This document shows, in pieces, positions 49,203 through 57,968 of a stretch of DNA of 64,000 nt (positions are counted from its first letter, which is position 1; every line of letters starts with the position of its first letter). The translations under genes were made by a program, and so were the position numbers. The stretch lies in contig NZ_OESZ01000001.1 of the NCBI RefSeq assembly GCF_900239345.1, positions 496,001 to 560,000 of the forward strand, read 5' to 3'. A model generated the notes under the pieces. It searched no databases, was not told where the DNA came from, and saw only the letters and a program-made list of their open reading frames with translations. This DNA comes from Tenacibaculum dicentrarchi. GTDB lineage: Bacteria; Bacteroidota; Bacteroidia; Flavobacteriales; Flavobacteriaceae.

Positions 49203-51044
49203 TTAAAATTCTGAAAATCGTAATGCTTTACCATCGTTAAAAAAAAGATACATTTTGCTATTAATTTTTTTTAAATATTCTAATTGTAAATTATTAGTAC
49301 TATTTATTTCTTCTATTGGTAAATTTGAATACACGCATTTTTCATTAATAAGTTTTTTCTTATTGTCAAATTCTCGATACGTTATTTGGTATAAATAATT
49401 TGTTCTATGAGTACTTACAATACCAAAGCCACTTTTATTTTTGACTATGATTGAAGAATATCTATTGTAATTGTGATTTACTGGGATAAATTTTTCGTTT
49501 ACTTTTTTTAAATCAAGGCTGTATGTCCATACATTAATTTTTGGATTTTTACCCCTATTATAATAGTCGTCATCTTGGTTAATAAACTGAATTAAATTAG
49601 AAGATTGAATAGCCGTAAATTTATCTTGAATTTTAGATGAAATTTTACTTAGACTTACATTATTTAAATTGCTATTCATTTTTATAATATAATAATTATT
49701 ATGACTTCCAAAGGCGGTAATAAAATATTGACTAGTATTACTTCCGTAGTTTAATTTAGCAATTGAACTGTTTTTTTTATCATATTTAATATCAACTCTT
49801 TTTGTAAGCTCGGTAATACTTTTTATCGCTGTGGTTTTTCCATTTTTAGTATTTAGACTTACGACGTAAATTTCTTTTGTATCTTCTGCTTGAAACGTAA
49901 AAAACATATTAGTAAGATTTGTATAAGTTTGGTCAATAGGAGGTCTTTTTTTGTTTTTAGTGAATTTAGGAGGAAGAATATCTTTTTTAGAAATCAAATC
50001 ATAATTATCAGTTGCTGTGTTTAGTTTATAATGAAACCATTTGAAATACTTATTTATTAAATATAAGTTATCATTATTACTTTCAATTGCTTTAATGCCA
50101 TTAGGAATATTTTTGGGATTAAATTTTCTTTTAAAATCTTTTCCTTGCTCAAGGTCAAAAGCTAAAATTTGTTTGTTTTGATACTTTTTGTAGTTAGGAT
50201 TTACTTCTATTCGTAAAACTTGATTATTACTTGAATTAAGATTAAATTTTGCTGGGTCTCTAAAGTTGTTTTTGAAATATGAAGGTTTACTCCAGTTTTT
50301 TGAGTTACAGTATTTCAGTGTTTTAGGTTCGATATTTATGATGTTTTCATACCATTCTTGCCACTGTTTTTTAGTCCAGTTCTCTCTATCTATTTCCCTA
50401 AATAAATTTGCGACGTAATGTAATTGTTGCTTTGCTAAATTGGAAATTGATTTTTTATAAAAAACAGATTTTGATTCAAATTCTCTTAGATATTTACCAG
50501 TTATCCCACAATTCCTAGAGCTAGTTTTAATGACGACTTCTTTCGGATTATCGATATTTTCAATCCATTCTTTGGTGTAGGTTAGTTTATGCTGATTGCC
50601 TTTTACCTGCCTGTATTCAATAGTATCTTTGATTGTTGTGATTTTAAAAAACTCCTTGTTTATATCACTTGAAATTATATCGTTTTTAATGTAGTAAACA
50701 AACGGATTATCAGGGGTGAGTTGGCATACTTTTAGATTAAGAATTTTGCCTTTACTATCATTAAATTCATACCTATGTTTTGAGGGAATTATTACTAAAT
50801 ATTTTCTGTCGTATTTTATTGCATCTTCTTCTGTAAGCATTAAAATAAACCCATATTCAGGTAATATAAGATGTCCTTTTGTCTTTATAAATAATGCTCT
50901 TTGAACTTCTTTACTAATATATAAAGTGCTGTTTTGCTCCATAAATTTTCCAGAAACAGCAACTACTTTCTCTTGAGCAGAAAGATTTCTTAAACAACTA
51001 AATAAAATTAAAGTAAAAACTATTTTTATATTCACATTTTGCAT
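49203..51044 (-). CDS. secreted hypothetical protein, 613 aa
   Basis: Signal peptide MQNVNIKIVFTLILFSCLRN...SAQ. The rest is beta-rich and lysine/asparagine-rich without a domain I recognise. The second half (from about residue 290) has repeated strand blocks such as QTYTNLTNMFFTFQAEDTKE and KEIYVVSLNTKNGKTTAIKS that could be a beta-propeller-like fold. No sorting signal is visible at the C-terminus. The AT-rich codon use and lack of known relatives suggest an accessory gene. Confidence 0.6.
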   Translation of the reverse strand: MQNVNIKIVFTLILFSCLRNLSAQEKVVAVSGKFMEQNSTLYISKEVQRALFIKTKGHLILPEYGFILMLTEEDAIKYDRKYLVIIPSKHRYEFNDSKGKILNLKVCQLTPDNPFVYYIKNDIISSDINKEFFKITTIKDTIEYRQVKGNQHKLTYTKEWIENIDNPKEVVIKTSSRNCGITGKYLREFESKSVFYKKSISNLAKQQLHYVANLFREIDRENWTKKQWQEWYENIINIEPKTLKYCNSKNWSKPSYFKNNFRDPAKFNLNSSNNQVLRIEVNPNYKKYQNKQILAFDLEQGKDFKRKFNPKNIPNGIKAIESNNDNLYLINKYFKWFHYKLNTATDNYDLISKKDILPPKFTKNKKRPPIDQTYTNLTNMFFTFQAEDTKEIYVVSLNTKNGKTTAIKSITELTKRVDIKYDKKNSSIAKLNYGSNTSQYFITAFGSHNNYYIIKMNSNLNNVSLSKISSKIQDKFTAIQSSNLIQFINQDDDYYNRGKNPKINVWTYSLDLKKVNEKFIPVNHNYNRYSSIIVKNKSGFGIVSTHRTNYLYQITYREFDNKKKLINEKCVYSNLPIEEINSTNNLQLEYLKKINSKMYLFFNDGKALRFSEF

Positions 51045-51258
51045 TAGTTATAGCGTTTATATATAAGATTAGTTGCGTGTTTTAAGCACTAAAGTTAGTA
51101 AATAAATCACGGATAGAAAGTCTGCAAGGACTTTCGTAAATTGGCTAAAATCAGCAATTAATATTATACTGTACTGGCTATCAATGTTTTTAGCCTTCGT
51201 TTTTCGGCATTAATTTACTCTAAAACACTAATTTATATTCATAAAAGTTATTTGTATG

Positions 51259-51585
51259 TCAACTATTCTTTAGTTTCTGATTGTACTTTGTATAAATAAT
51301 CCAGCCTACATATGTTAATATTGAGGTAAACCACCCAGGAAAACAAAAAATAATGGCAACCATAGGTGTAGGCAACAAACAATTCCTTGGATATCTAATT
51401 CTTCCTTCAGAATCTGCGATAGGTTCGGGTTTGTTCATTTCGAAAATAATTTGGAAAAACACAAAATAAAACAATAAACTTAAAAACAATATGAACCCAT
51501 TTGTCATTTTATTTCCTTTATATTTATGTAGTACTAATTGTATTAAAAGTATTAGAAAATAAAATACTATCAAAAGATATGACAT
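51259..51585 (-). CDS. small membrane protein, 108 aa
   Basis: Three hydrophobic segments: LLIVFYFLILLIQLVLH, GFILFLSLLFYFVFFQIIFE and VAIIFCFPGWFTSILTYVGW, with PEPIADSEGRIRYPRNCLLP between the last two. No family recognised. Gaps 51045-51258 and 51586-51974 around it hold no other gene; the right gap contains one exact CATAAAGT (51767) and the ssb leader. Confidence 0.55.
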   Translation of the reverse strand: MSYLLIVFYFLILLIQLVLHKYKGNKMTNGFILFLSLLFYFVFFQIIFEMNKPEPIADSEGRIRYPRNCLLPTPMVAIIFCFPGWFTSILTYVGWIIYTKYNQKLKNS

Positions 51586-51974
51586 AATTCTTTTTTATAT
51601 TAAGTATGCAACTACAAATTCTTGTTTTTTCAAATATTCAAATATTAATTGTAAAAAGGTTTATCATTCCATTGCTTAAAAAATTTTATAATGTTTCGTT
51701 GTTCAGTATTTCCTTTTTAGTTTAATATTCCCATCGTTGCTCTTATATTCTAACCAAACGTTAGCATAAAGTAATTATTTTCTTTCCCGAAAAAAGGGGA
51801 ATTGTTGCCAACTTTCTGATAAAACACGAAGTATTAAAGTAAATTAAACGTTTACATTCATTTACAAACGAAAACAAACGATTACTAACCGATTAGAGGT
51901 TTAATACTGTTTCATCTTTGCAGTGTCAATTTATTTGAAAGGCAATTTAAAATTATTTAACTATAAAAACAAAC

Positions 51975-52316
51975 ATGATGAACGCATTAAAAAACAAAGT
52001 ACAGTTAGTAGGGAATTTAGGAAATGATCCAGAAATAATTACATTAGAAAGTGGTAAAAAGTTAGCTAAATTTTCATTAGCAACTAACGAAACCTATAAA
52101 AATTCGGCTGGTGAAAAAGTAACAGATACACAATGGCATAATTTAATAGCCTGGGGTAAAATTGCGGAACTTATTGAAAAATACCTAAAAAAAGGAAAAG
52201 AAGTAATGGTTGAAGGTAAATTAACCTATCGTTCTTATGAACCTTCGGAAGGTGAAAAACGATACGTAACTGAAATAACTGTAAATGAGTTTTTAATGTT
52301 GGGTGCTAAAAAGTAA
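51975..52316 (+). CDS. ssb: single-stranded DNA-binding protein, short form, 113 aa
   Basis: An OB-fold SSB: NKVQLVGNLGNDPEIITLES, KLAKFSLATNETYKNSAGEK, TQWHNLIAWGKIAELIEKYL and GKEVMVEGKLTYRSYE. It ends VNEFLMLGAKK and lacks the glycine-rich linker and acidic tip that recruits partners, so it is a short paralogue, common in Bacteroidota, and not necessarily the main replicative SSB. Translation may start at 51975 or at the adjacent ATG 51978. Confidence 0.9.
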   Translation: MMNALKNKVQLVGNLGNDPEIITLESGKKLAKFSLATNETYKNSAGEKVTDTQWHNLIAWGKIAELIEKYLKKGKEVMVEGKLTYRSYEPSEGEKRYVTEITVNEFLMLGAKK

Positions 52317-52475
52317 CTATCTTCTGAAATAGAAGCAGTAAAAATATGAAATGTAAATAAACGGTCTATTAAACTTAATTTGTGCTGAATTTTACTCAAA
52401 TAAATAACATTAAAAATACTCTTATTTTTTAATATTAGAGGTATTTTTGCGCCCTAAAAAAATAAAACAATAAGA

Positions 52476-53333
52476 ATGAATATTATAAAATTAAAAAATG
52501 AGTTAAAAAATTATTTTTTCATACTCAGTGGTAGTTTAATTTTAGCTATTGGTGTTGTTGGCTTTTTAGCACCAAATAAAATAGCAACAGGAGGAACTTC
52601 TGGTTTGTCAATTGTGTTAAATTATATTTCTAATATTCCGATAGGGATGTTGTTGTTAATTACAAATGCACCTTTATTATTAATAAGTGTAAAATATATA
52701 GGAAAACGTTTTGCTTTTAGAACTATGATTTCTATTGTTTCTTTGGCTTTATATATTGATTTATTTAGAGAGGTTTTTAAATTTCCTGCATTAAGTGATA
52801 ACACATTGTTATCTACTATTTATGGTGGTGTTTGTGTAGGCTTAGGGATTGGAGTTATTTTTAAAGGAGATGCGTCGGCAGGTGGTGGTGCTATTATAGC
52901 ACGTATTTTAAAAGATAAATATGACTTTAAACCAGGAACAGTAATTTTAACTTTAGATATTTTAATAATTCTTTTATCAGCACTTGTTTTTAAAGATTTA
53001 GAACTTGCCTTATGGGCAATGCTAAGTATTTTTGTAGCTAGTAAATTTATAGATTTAGTAGTTACAGGACGTAAGCAAAATAAAATTGTACATATTGCTT
53101 CAGATGATTTAAATACCTTAAAAATGGTGATAGCCTCTAAAATGGGAATTTCAGGAACTTTAATTGAAGGTAATAATTTATCGCAAGGTAATCAGCGTAA
53201 TATTTTATTTTTATCGATAAATAAAAATAGAATTATGACGCTTAAAAATCTTGTTGAAAAGCACGACTCAGAAGCTTATATGATTGTTTTAGAAGCAACA
53301 CAATTATTAGGTTCTTCAAATACAATAAAGTAA
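52476..53333 (+). CDS. YitT family membrane protein (DUF161 + DUF2179), 285 aa
   Basis: About five membrane segments (FILSGSLILAIGVVGFLAPN, GMLLLITNAPLLLISVKYIG, ISIVSLALYIDLFREV, TVILTLDILIILLSALVF). The glycine-rich GVCVGLGIGVIFKGDASAGG lies between them. The C-terminal cytoplasmic DUF2179 domain has GISGTLIEGNNLSQGNQRNI and DSEAYMIVLEATQLLG. Transport substrate unknown. Own terminator. Confidence 0.88.
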   Translation: MNIIKLKNELKNYFFILSGSLILAIGVVGFLAPNKIATGGTSGLSIVLNYISNIPIGMLLLITNAPLLLISVKYIGKRFAFRTMISIVSLALYIDLFREVFKFPALSDNTLLSTIYGGVCVGLGIGVIFKGDASAGGGAIIARILKDKYDFKPGTVILTLDILIILLSALVFKDLELALWAMLSIFVASKFIDLVVTGRKQNKIVHIASDDLNTLKMVIASKMGISGTLIEGNNLSQGNQRNILFLSINKNRIMTLKNLVEKHDSEAYMIVLEATQLLGSSNTIK

Positions 53334-53352
53334 ATTGTATCTTTTTTGATAT

Positions 53353-53392
53353 AAAAATACCCGAAAATTTAAACATTTTTGGGTATTTTTAT
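53353..53392 (+). terminator. terminator after the YitT gene
   Basis: AAAAATACCC...AAAATTT pairs with AAATTT-like...GGGTATTTTT. Confidence 0.8.
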
Positions 53393-53446
53393 TTGATAAC
53401 TTATGATTTTAAAATTATCTAATAATTTAAAAATGTGTACAAATTT

Positions 53447-53531
53447 CTAGCCCCGATTGTAGCATTTGTTTGAGCTCTTTTTTTGATTTTTCTTCAAAAA
53501 AAAGCGAGTGCGAAAAGCGGGAAATTGCTTC
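53447..53531 (-). repeat. dispersed repeat, copy 2 (inverted)
   Basis: Reverse complement of the element at 41808-41899, slightly shorter in its central A/T run. Both ends (GAAGCAATTTCCCGC; CAATCGGGGCTAG) are conserved. Confidence 0.75.
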
Positions 53532-53563
53532 TAATAATTATTTGTTTTATCCTTAAAAAAATA

Positions 53564-55687
53564 TTAGAAATTCATAGAAAGTTGAATGCGTTTTCTTGTT
53601 ACATCGACCTCTAAAACCTTTACTTGTACATGCTGATTTAAAGTAACATGTTCATTTATATCTTTTACAAAAGTATTTGAAAGATTAGAAACATGGACTA
53701 AACCACTTTCTTTAATTCCGATATCGACAAAACAACCAAAATTTGTAATATTGTTGATAATTCCTGGAAGAATCATTCCTGTTTTTAAATCATCAATAGT
53801 TTTAACGTGTTCGTTAAAACTAAATTCTTTTGCTTTTTCTCTAGGATCTAATCCAGGTTTTTCTAATTCTTTTACAATATCCTGAAGGGTAGGTAATCCG
53901 TAAGAATCGGTAACATATTGTTGTAATTTTAATTGTTTTAAAACTGAGTTATTTCCTATTAAATCGATAATTTTATTACCAGAATCTTTAGCCATTTGCT
54001 TAACTAAGGCGTAACGTTCGGGATGTACAGCCGAATTATCTAAAGGATTATCGCCATTTTTAATACGTAAAAAACCTGCGGATTGTTCAAATGCTTTTCC
54101 GCCTAAACGAGGTACTTTTTTTATGGCAGTTCTATTTTTAAAAGCACCATTTTCATTTCGATAATTTACAATATTTTCGGCTAGTTTAATTCCAATTCCC
54201 GAAACAGCGCTTAACAACGAAACACTGGCTGTATTTATATTTACACCGACTTTATTTACACAATGTTCAACAATATTATCTAATGATTTTTTTAGTTTTC
54301 CTTGTTCTACATCATGTTGATATTGTCCTACACCAATCGATTTTGCATCAATTTTGACTAATTCAGCCAATGGGTCAGCCAATCTACGACCAATAGAAAT
54401 TGCACCACGAACGGTAACATCGTAATCAGGAAATTCATCTCTAGCAATTTTTGAAGCCGAATAAATAGATGCTCCAGCTTCACTAATAACAAAAACCGAA
54501 ATGTTATTTTTAAAAGCTATTTTTTTGATAAACTGTTCCGTTTCTCTTGACGCAGTTCCATTTCCAATTGCAATGGCTTCAATGTTATGTTTTTCGGCTA
54601 AAGCATTTATTTTTTGGATAGCTTCATCAGATTTATGTTGCGGTGCATGCGGATAAATAGTTTCATTTTGTAATAAATCGCCTTGTTTATTTAAGCAAAC
54701 CACTTTACAACCTGAACGAAAACCTGGGTCAATTGCTAAAATTCGTTTTTCACCTAACGGAGCACTTAATAAAAGTTGTTGTAAATTTTTTGTAAATACT
54801 GTTATTGCACTTTCATCCGCTTTTTCTTTAGCAATTACCATTGCTTCATTTGTTAAAGCTGGTAATAATAAACGTTTATAAGCATCGGCAATAGCTAATT
54901 CAATCTGTTCACTACAATTATTTTGAGAACGAATAATACTATTTTCTATTTTCTGAATTGCTCTTTCGTTATCTATATCAATTTTTATTCTGATAAAACC
55001 TTCCTTTTCGGCACGAAGAATGGCTAAAAATCTATGTGAAGGAATTCTACTAAAACTTTCATTCCAATCAAAGTAATCTTTAAATTTTTGCGCGTTTTCT
55101 TCTTCCTTTTTTGTTTTTACAACTTTAGTATTGATAACAGAAAAACGTGCTAATTCTTTACGAATATTATTTCGAACATCGGTGCGTTCATTTATCCATT
55201 CTGATATAATATGTCGTGCGCCTTCTAAGGCTTTTTCTTCGGATAAAACTTCTTTGTTTTTATATTTTGATGCAGTAAAATTTAAGTCATTTATACGCTG
55301 ACTCATTATCATTTTTGCCAAAGGTTCTAATCCGTTTTTACGAGCAGTTTCGGCTTTTGTTTTTCGTTTCTTTTTATAAGGAAGATAAATGTCTTCTAAA
55401 GCAGTAATATTTTCTGTTTTATCAATCTTATTTTTTAGTTCATCAGTTAAAGCATCTTGTTCTTCAATGGCTTTTATGATTGTTTTTTTTCTTTTTTCAA
55501 GGATTTCAAATTGCTCTTTTAATTCGACTATTAAACCGATTTCAACTTCATCTAAATTACCAGTTTTTTCTTTTCTGTAACGAGCAATAAAAGGAATAGT
55601 ACAATCTTCATTTAATAATTCAACAGTATTTTGAACTGATTTTAAAGAAATTTGACAGCGAGAAATTATATAATTGATGAGTTGCAT
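53564..55687 (-). CDS. tex: Tex family S1 RNA-binding protein, 707 aa
   Basis: Start at ATG 55687 (MQLINYIISRCQISLKSVQN); the longer frame adds 10 unlikely residues and runs into the terminator. Tex_N with NEDCTIPFIARYRKEKTGNL, a YqgF/RNase H-like core (ILAIDPGFRSGCKVVCLNKQ, AIGNGTASRETEQFI), a helix-hairpin-helix region (TASVSLLSAVSGIGIKLAEN) and a C-terminal S1 domain (GMILPGIINNITNFGCFVDI). Related to Spt6; it affects transcription and toxin expression in other bacteria. Confidence 0.92.
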   Translation of the reverse strand: MQLINYIISRCQISLKSVQNTVELLNEDCTIPFIARYRKEKTGNLDEVEIGLIVELKEQFEILEKRKKTIIKAIEEQDALTDELKNKIDKTENITALEDIYLPYKKKRKTKAETARKNGLEPLAKMIMSQRINDLNFTASKYKNKEVLSEEKALEGARHIISEWINERTDVRNNIRKELARFSVINTKVVKTKKEEENAQKFKDYFDWNESFSRIPSHRFLAILRAEKEGFIRIKIDIDNERAIQKIENSIIRSQNNCSEQIELAIADAYKRLLLPALTNEAMVIAKEKADESAITVFTKNLQQLLLSAPLGEKRILAIDPGFRSGCKVVCLNKQGDLLQNETIYPHAPQHKSDEAIQKINALAEKHNIEAIAIGNGTASRETEQFIKKIAFKNNISVFVISEAGASIYSASKIARDEFPDYDVTVRGAISIGRRLADPLAELVKIDAKSIGVGQYQHDVEQGKLKKSLDNIVEHCVNKVGVNINTASVSLLSAVSGIGIKLAENIVNYRNENGAFKNRTAIKKVPRLGGKAFEQSAGFLRIKNGDNPLDNSAVHPERYALVKQMAKDSGNKIIDLIGNNSVLKQLKLQQYVTDSYGLPTLQDIVKELEKPGLDPREKAKEFSFNEHVKTIDDLKTGMILPGIINNITNFGCFVDIGIKESGLVHVSNLSNTFVKDINEHVTLNQHVQVKVLEVDVTRKRIQLSMNF

Positions 55688-55705
55688 AGCGTAGTTATTT
55701 GAAAT

Positions 55706-55737
55706 AAAAAACCTCACTTTTTTAAAAGTGAGGTTTC
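55706..55737 (-). terminator. terminator of metG
   Basis: AAACCTCACTTTT, TT, AAAAGTGAGGTTT: a 13-bp stem 24 bp after the metG stop on the minus strand and just ahead of tex. Confidence 0.8.
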
Positions 55738-55760
55738 AAATATAGTAAAATGTTATTTTT

Positions 55761-57815
55761 TTAAGATATAAACTCTCCGTTTGTTACCTTTTCAGAAGGT
55801 TGTGAAAATGCAAGTTTACCATCAGGCGTATCAATCATTAAAATCATTCCTTGACTTTCTATTCCTTTTAATTTACGTGGTGCTAAATTACAAACTACAG
55901 AAACTTGTTGTCCAATAATATCTTCAGGTTTAAAGCTTTCAGCAATTCCCGAAACAATTGTTCTGGTATCAAGCCCAACATCAACAGTTAATTTTAATAA
56001 TTTTTTAGTTTTTGCTACTTTTTCTGCTGCTGTAATAGTTCCTACACGGATATCTATTTTTGTAAAATCATCAAATTCAATAGTTTCTTTTTGAGGCTCA
56101 AGAACTCTGTTTTCAGCTTCATTTGCTTTTTTAGTAGCTTCTAATTTTGCTAATTGTTTTTCAATTTCAGCATCTTCAATTTTAGAAAATAATAATTCGG
56201 CTTTATTAATTTGATGATTATCTGAAATTAAAATGTCTTTTTCTGATACATCATTCCAAGTTAAAGTAGCATCAATATTTAAAATTGATTTTAACTTTGT
56301 TGAAGTGAAAGGTAAAAAAGGTTCTGATAAAATAGCTAATCCAGCAGCAATTTGTAAAGCTACATTCATAATTGTTTTAGTGCGTTCTGTATCAACCTTA
56401 ATCATTTTCCAAGGCTCTTCATCGGCTAAATATTTATTACCTAAGCGAGCTAAATTCATTAATTCTTGAGATGCTTCTCTAAAGCGGTAACGCTCAATTG
56501 ATTTAGCAATTACATTAGGAAACTCTTTTAAAGTAGCTAAAGTATCTTCATCAACTTCTGATAAATCACCCGCAACAGGTACTTTTCCTTCGTAATATTT
56601 GTTAGTTAAAACAACTACACGGTTTATAAAGTTTCCGAAGATAGCGACTAACTCATTATTATTTTTTGCTTGAAAATCTTTCCAAGTAAAATCGTTATCT
56701 TTACTTTCAGGAGCATTTGCTGTTAAAGTGTAACGTAAAACATCTTGCTGATTAGGAAAATCTTCTAAATATTCGTGTAACCAAACCGCCCAATTTTTAG
56801 AGGTAGATAATTTATTACCTTCTAAATTTAAAAATTCGTTTGCAGGTACATTTTCAGGTAAAATATAATCTCCATGCGCTTTTAACATTGATGGAAAAAT
56901 AAGACAGTGAAATACAATATTATCTTTTCCGATAAAGTGTACTAATTTAGTATCGTCTTTTTTCCAATAATCTTCCCAGTTTTTACCCTCACGAGCTGCC
57001 CATTCTTTGGTTGATGAAATATATCCGATAGGCGCATCAAACCAAACATATAATACTTTTCCTTCAGCTCCTTCAGCAGGAACAGGAATTCCCCAGTCTA
57101 AATCACGAGTTACAGCTCTAGGACGTAATCCGTCATCAATCCAAGATTTACATTGTCCTAAAACGTTTGGTTTCCAATCACTTTTATGACCTTCTAAAAT
57201 CCATTTACGTAAAAAATCTTCGTGTTTATCTAAAGGTAAAAACCAGTGTTTTGTTTCTTTTAAAGAAGGAATATTTCCCGTAATTGCTGATTTTGGATTG
57301 ATTAAATCTGTTGCATTATGGCTTGTTCCACATTTTTCACATTGGTCACCATAGCTTTCTTCATTTCCACATTTTGGGCAAGTTCCAACCACAAAACGGT
57401 CAGCTAAATATTGATTAGCTTCAGCATCGTATAATTGCTCTGTAACTTCTTCAATAAATTCTCCATCATTATATAATTTTGTGAAAAAATCAGAAGCTGT
57501 TTTATGATGAACTTCAGAAGATGTACGAGAGTAATTATCAAAAGAAACACCAAAATCAACAAATGATTTTTTAATAATTCCGTGATATTTATCAATAATA
57601 TGTTGTGGTGTAACACCTTCTTTTTTTGCACGCATTGGTATTGCTACACCATGCTCATCAGATCCGCAAATAAAAGCAACATCTTTTCCTTTTCCACGTA
57701 AAAAACGTGCGTAAATATCTCCAGGAACATAAACACCTGCTAAATGCCCAATATGTATAGGACCGTTTGTATAAGGTAATGCCGCTGTAATTGTATATCT
57801 TTTTGGTGTAGTCAT
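55761..57815 (-). CDS. metG: methionine--tRNA ligase, 684 aa
   Basis: Class I synthetase: [20 protein letters not shown] (HIGH), zinc knuckle [37 protein letters not shown], and [12 protein letters not shown] as the KMSKS equivalent. The C-terminal tRNA-binding EMAP-II-like domain is [21 protein letters not shown] start at ATG 57815 ([10 protein letters not shown]), four residues inside the longest frame. Length fits the long dimeric form. Confidence 0.95.
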   Translation of the reverse strand: MTTPKRYTITAALPYTNGPIHIGHLAGVYVPGDIYARFLRGKGKDVAFICGSDEHGVAIPMRAKKEGVTPQHIIDKYHGIIKKSFVDFGVSFDNYSRTSSEVHHKTASDFFTKLYNDGEFIEEVTEQLYDAEANQYLADRFVVGTCPKCGNEESYGDQCEKCGTSHNATDLINPKSAITGNIPSLKETKHWFLPLDKHEDFLRKWILEGHKSDWKPNVLGQCKSWIDDGLRPRAVTRDLDWGIPVPAEGAEGKVLYVWFDAPIGYISSTKEWAAREGKNWEDYWKKDDTKLVHFIGKDNIVFHCLIFPSMLKAHGDYILPENVPANEFLNLEGNKLSTSKNWAVWLHEYLEDFPNQQDVLRYTLTANAPESKDNDFTWKDFQAKNNNELVAIFGNFINRVVVLTNKYYEGKVPVAGDLSEVDEDTLATLKEFPNVIAKSIERYRFREASQELMNLARLGNKYLADEEPWKMIKVDTERTKTIMNVALQIAAGLAILSEPFLPFTSTKLKSILNIDATLTWNDVSEKDILISDNHQINKAELLFSKIEDAEIEKQLAKLEATKKANEAENRVLEPQKETIEFDDFTKIDIRVGTITAAEKVAKTKKLLKLTVDVGLDTRTIVSGIAESFKPEDIIGQQVSVVCNLAPRKLKGIESQGMILMIDTPDGKLAFSQPSEKVTNGEFIS

Positions 57816-57968
57816 TTTAAAAATCAATTTTGATAGGCAAAAATACTTAAAATTAAACAGCTTTTTAAAATATCCTTAAAAACAGTTATTTTTATTTTGT
57901 CTAAATAAAAATAATGGTATACTTTTGTCCTCATTTAAAAATTATTATAAATAAAATATATAAATAAG

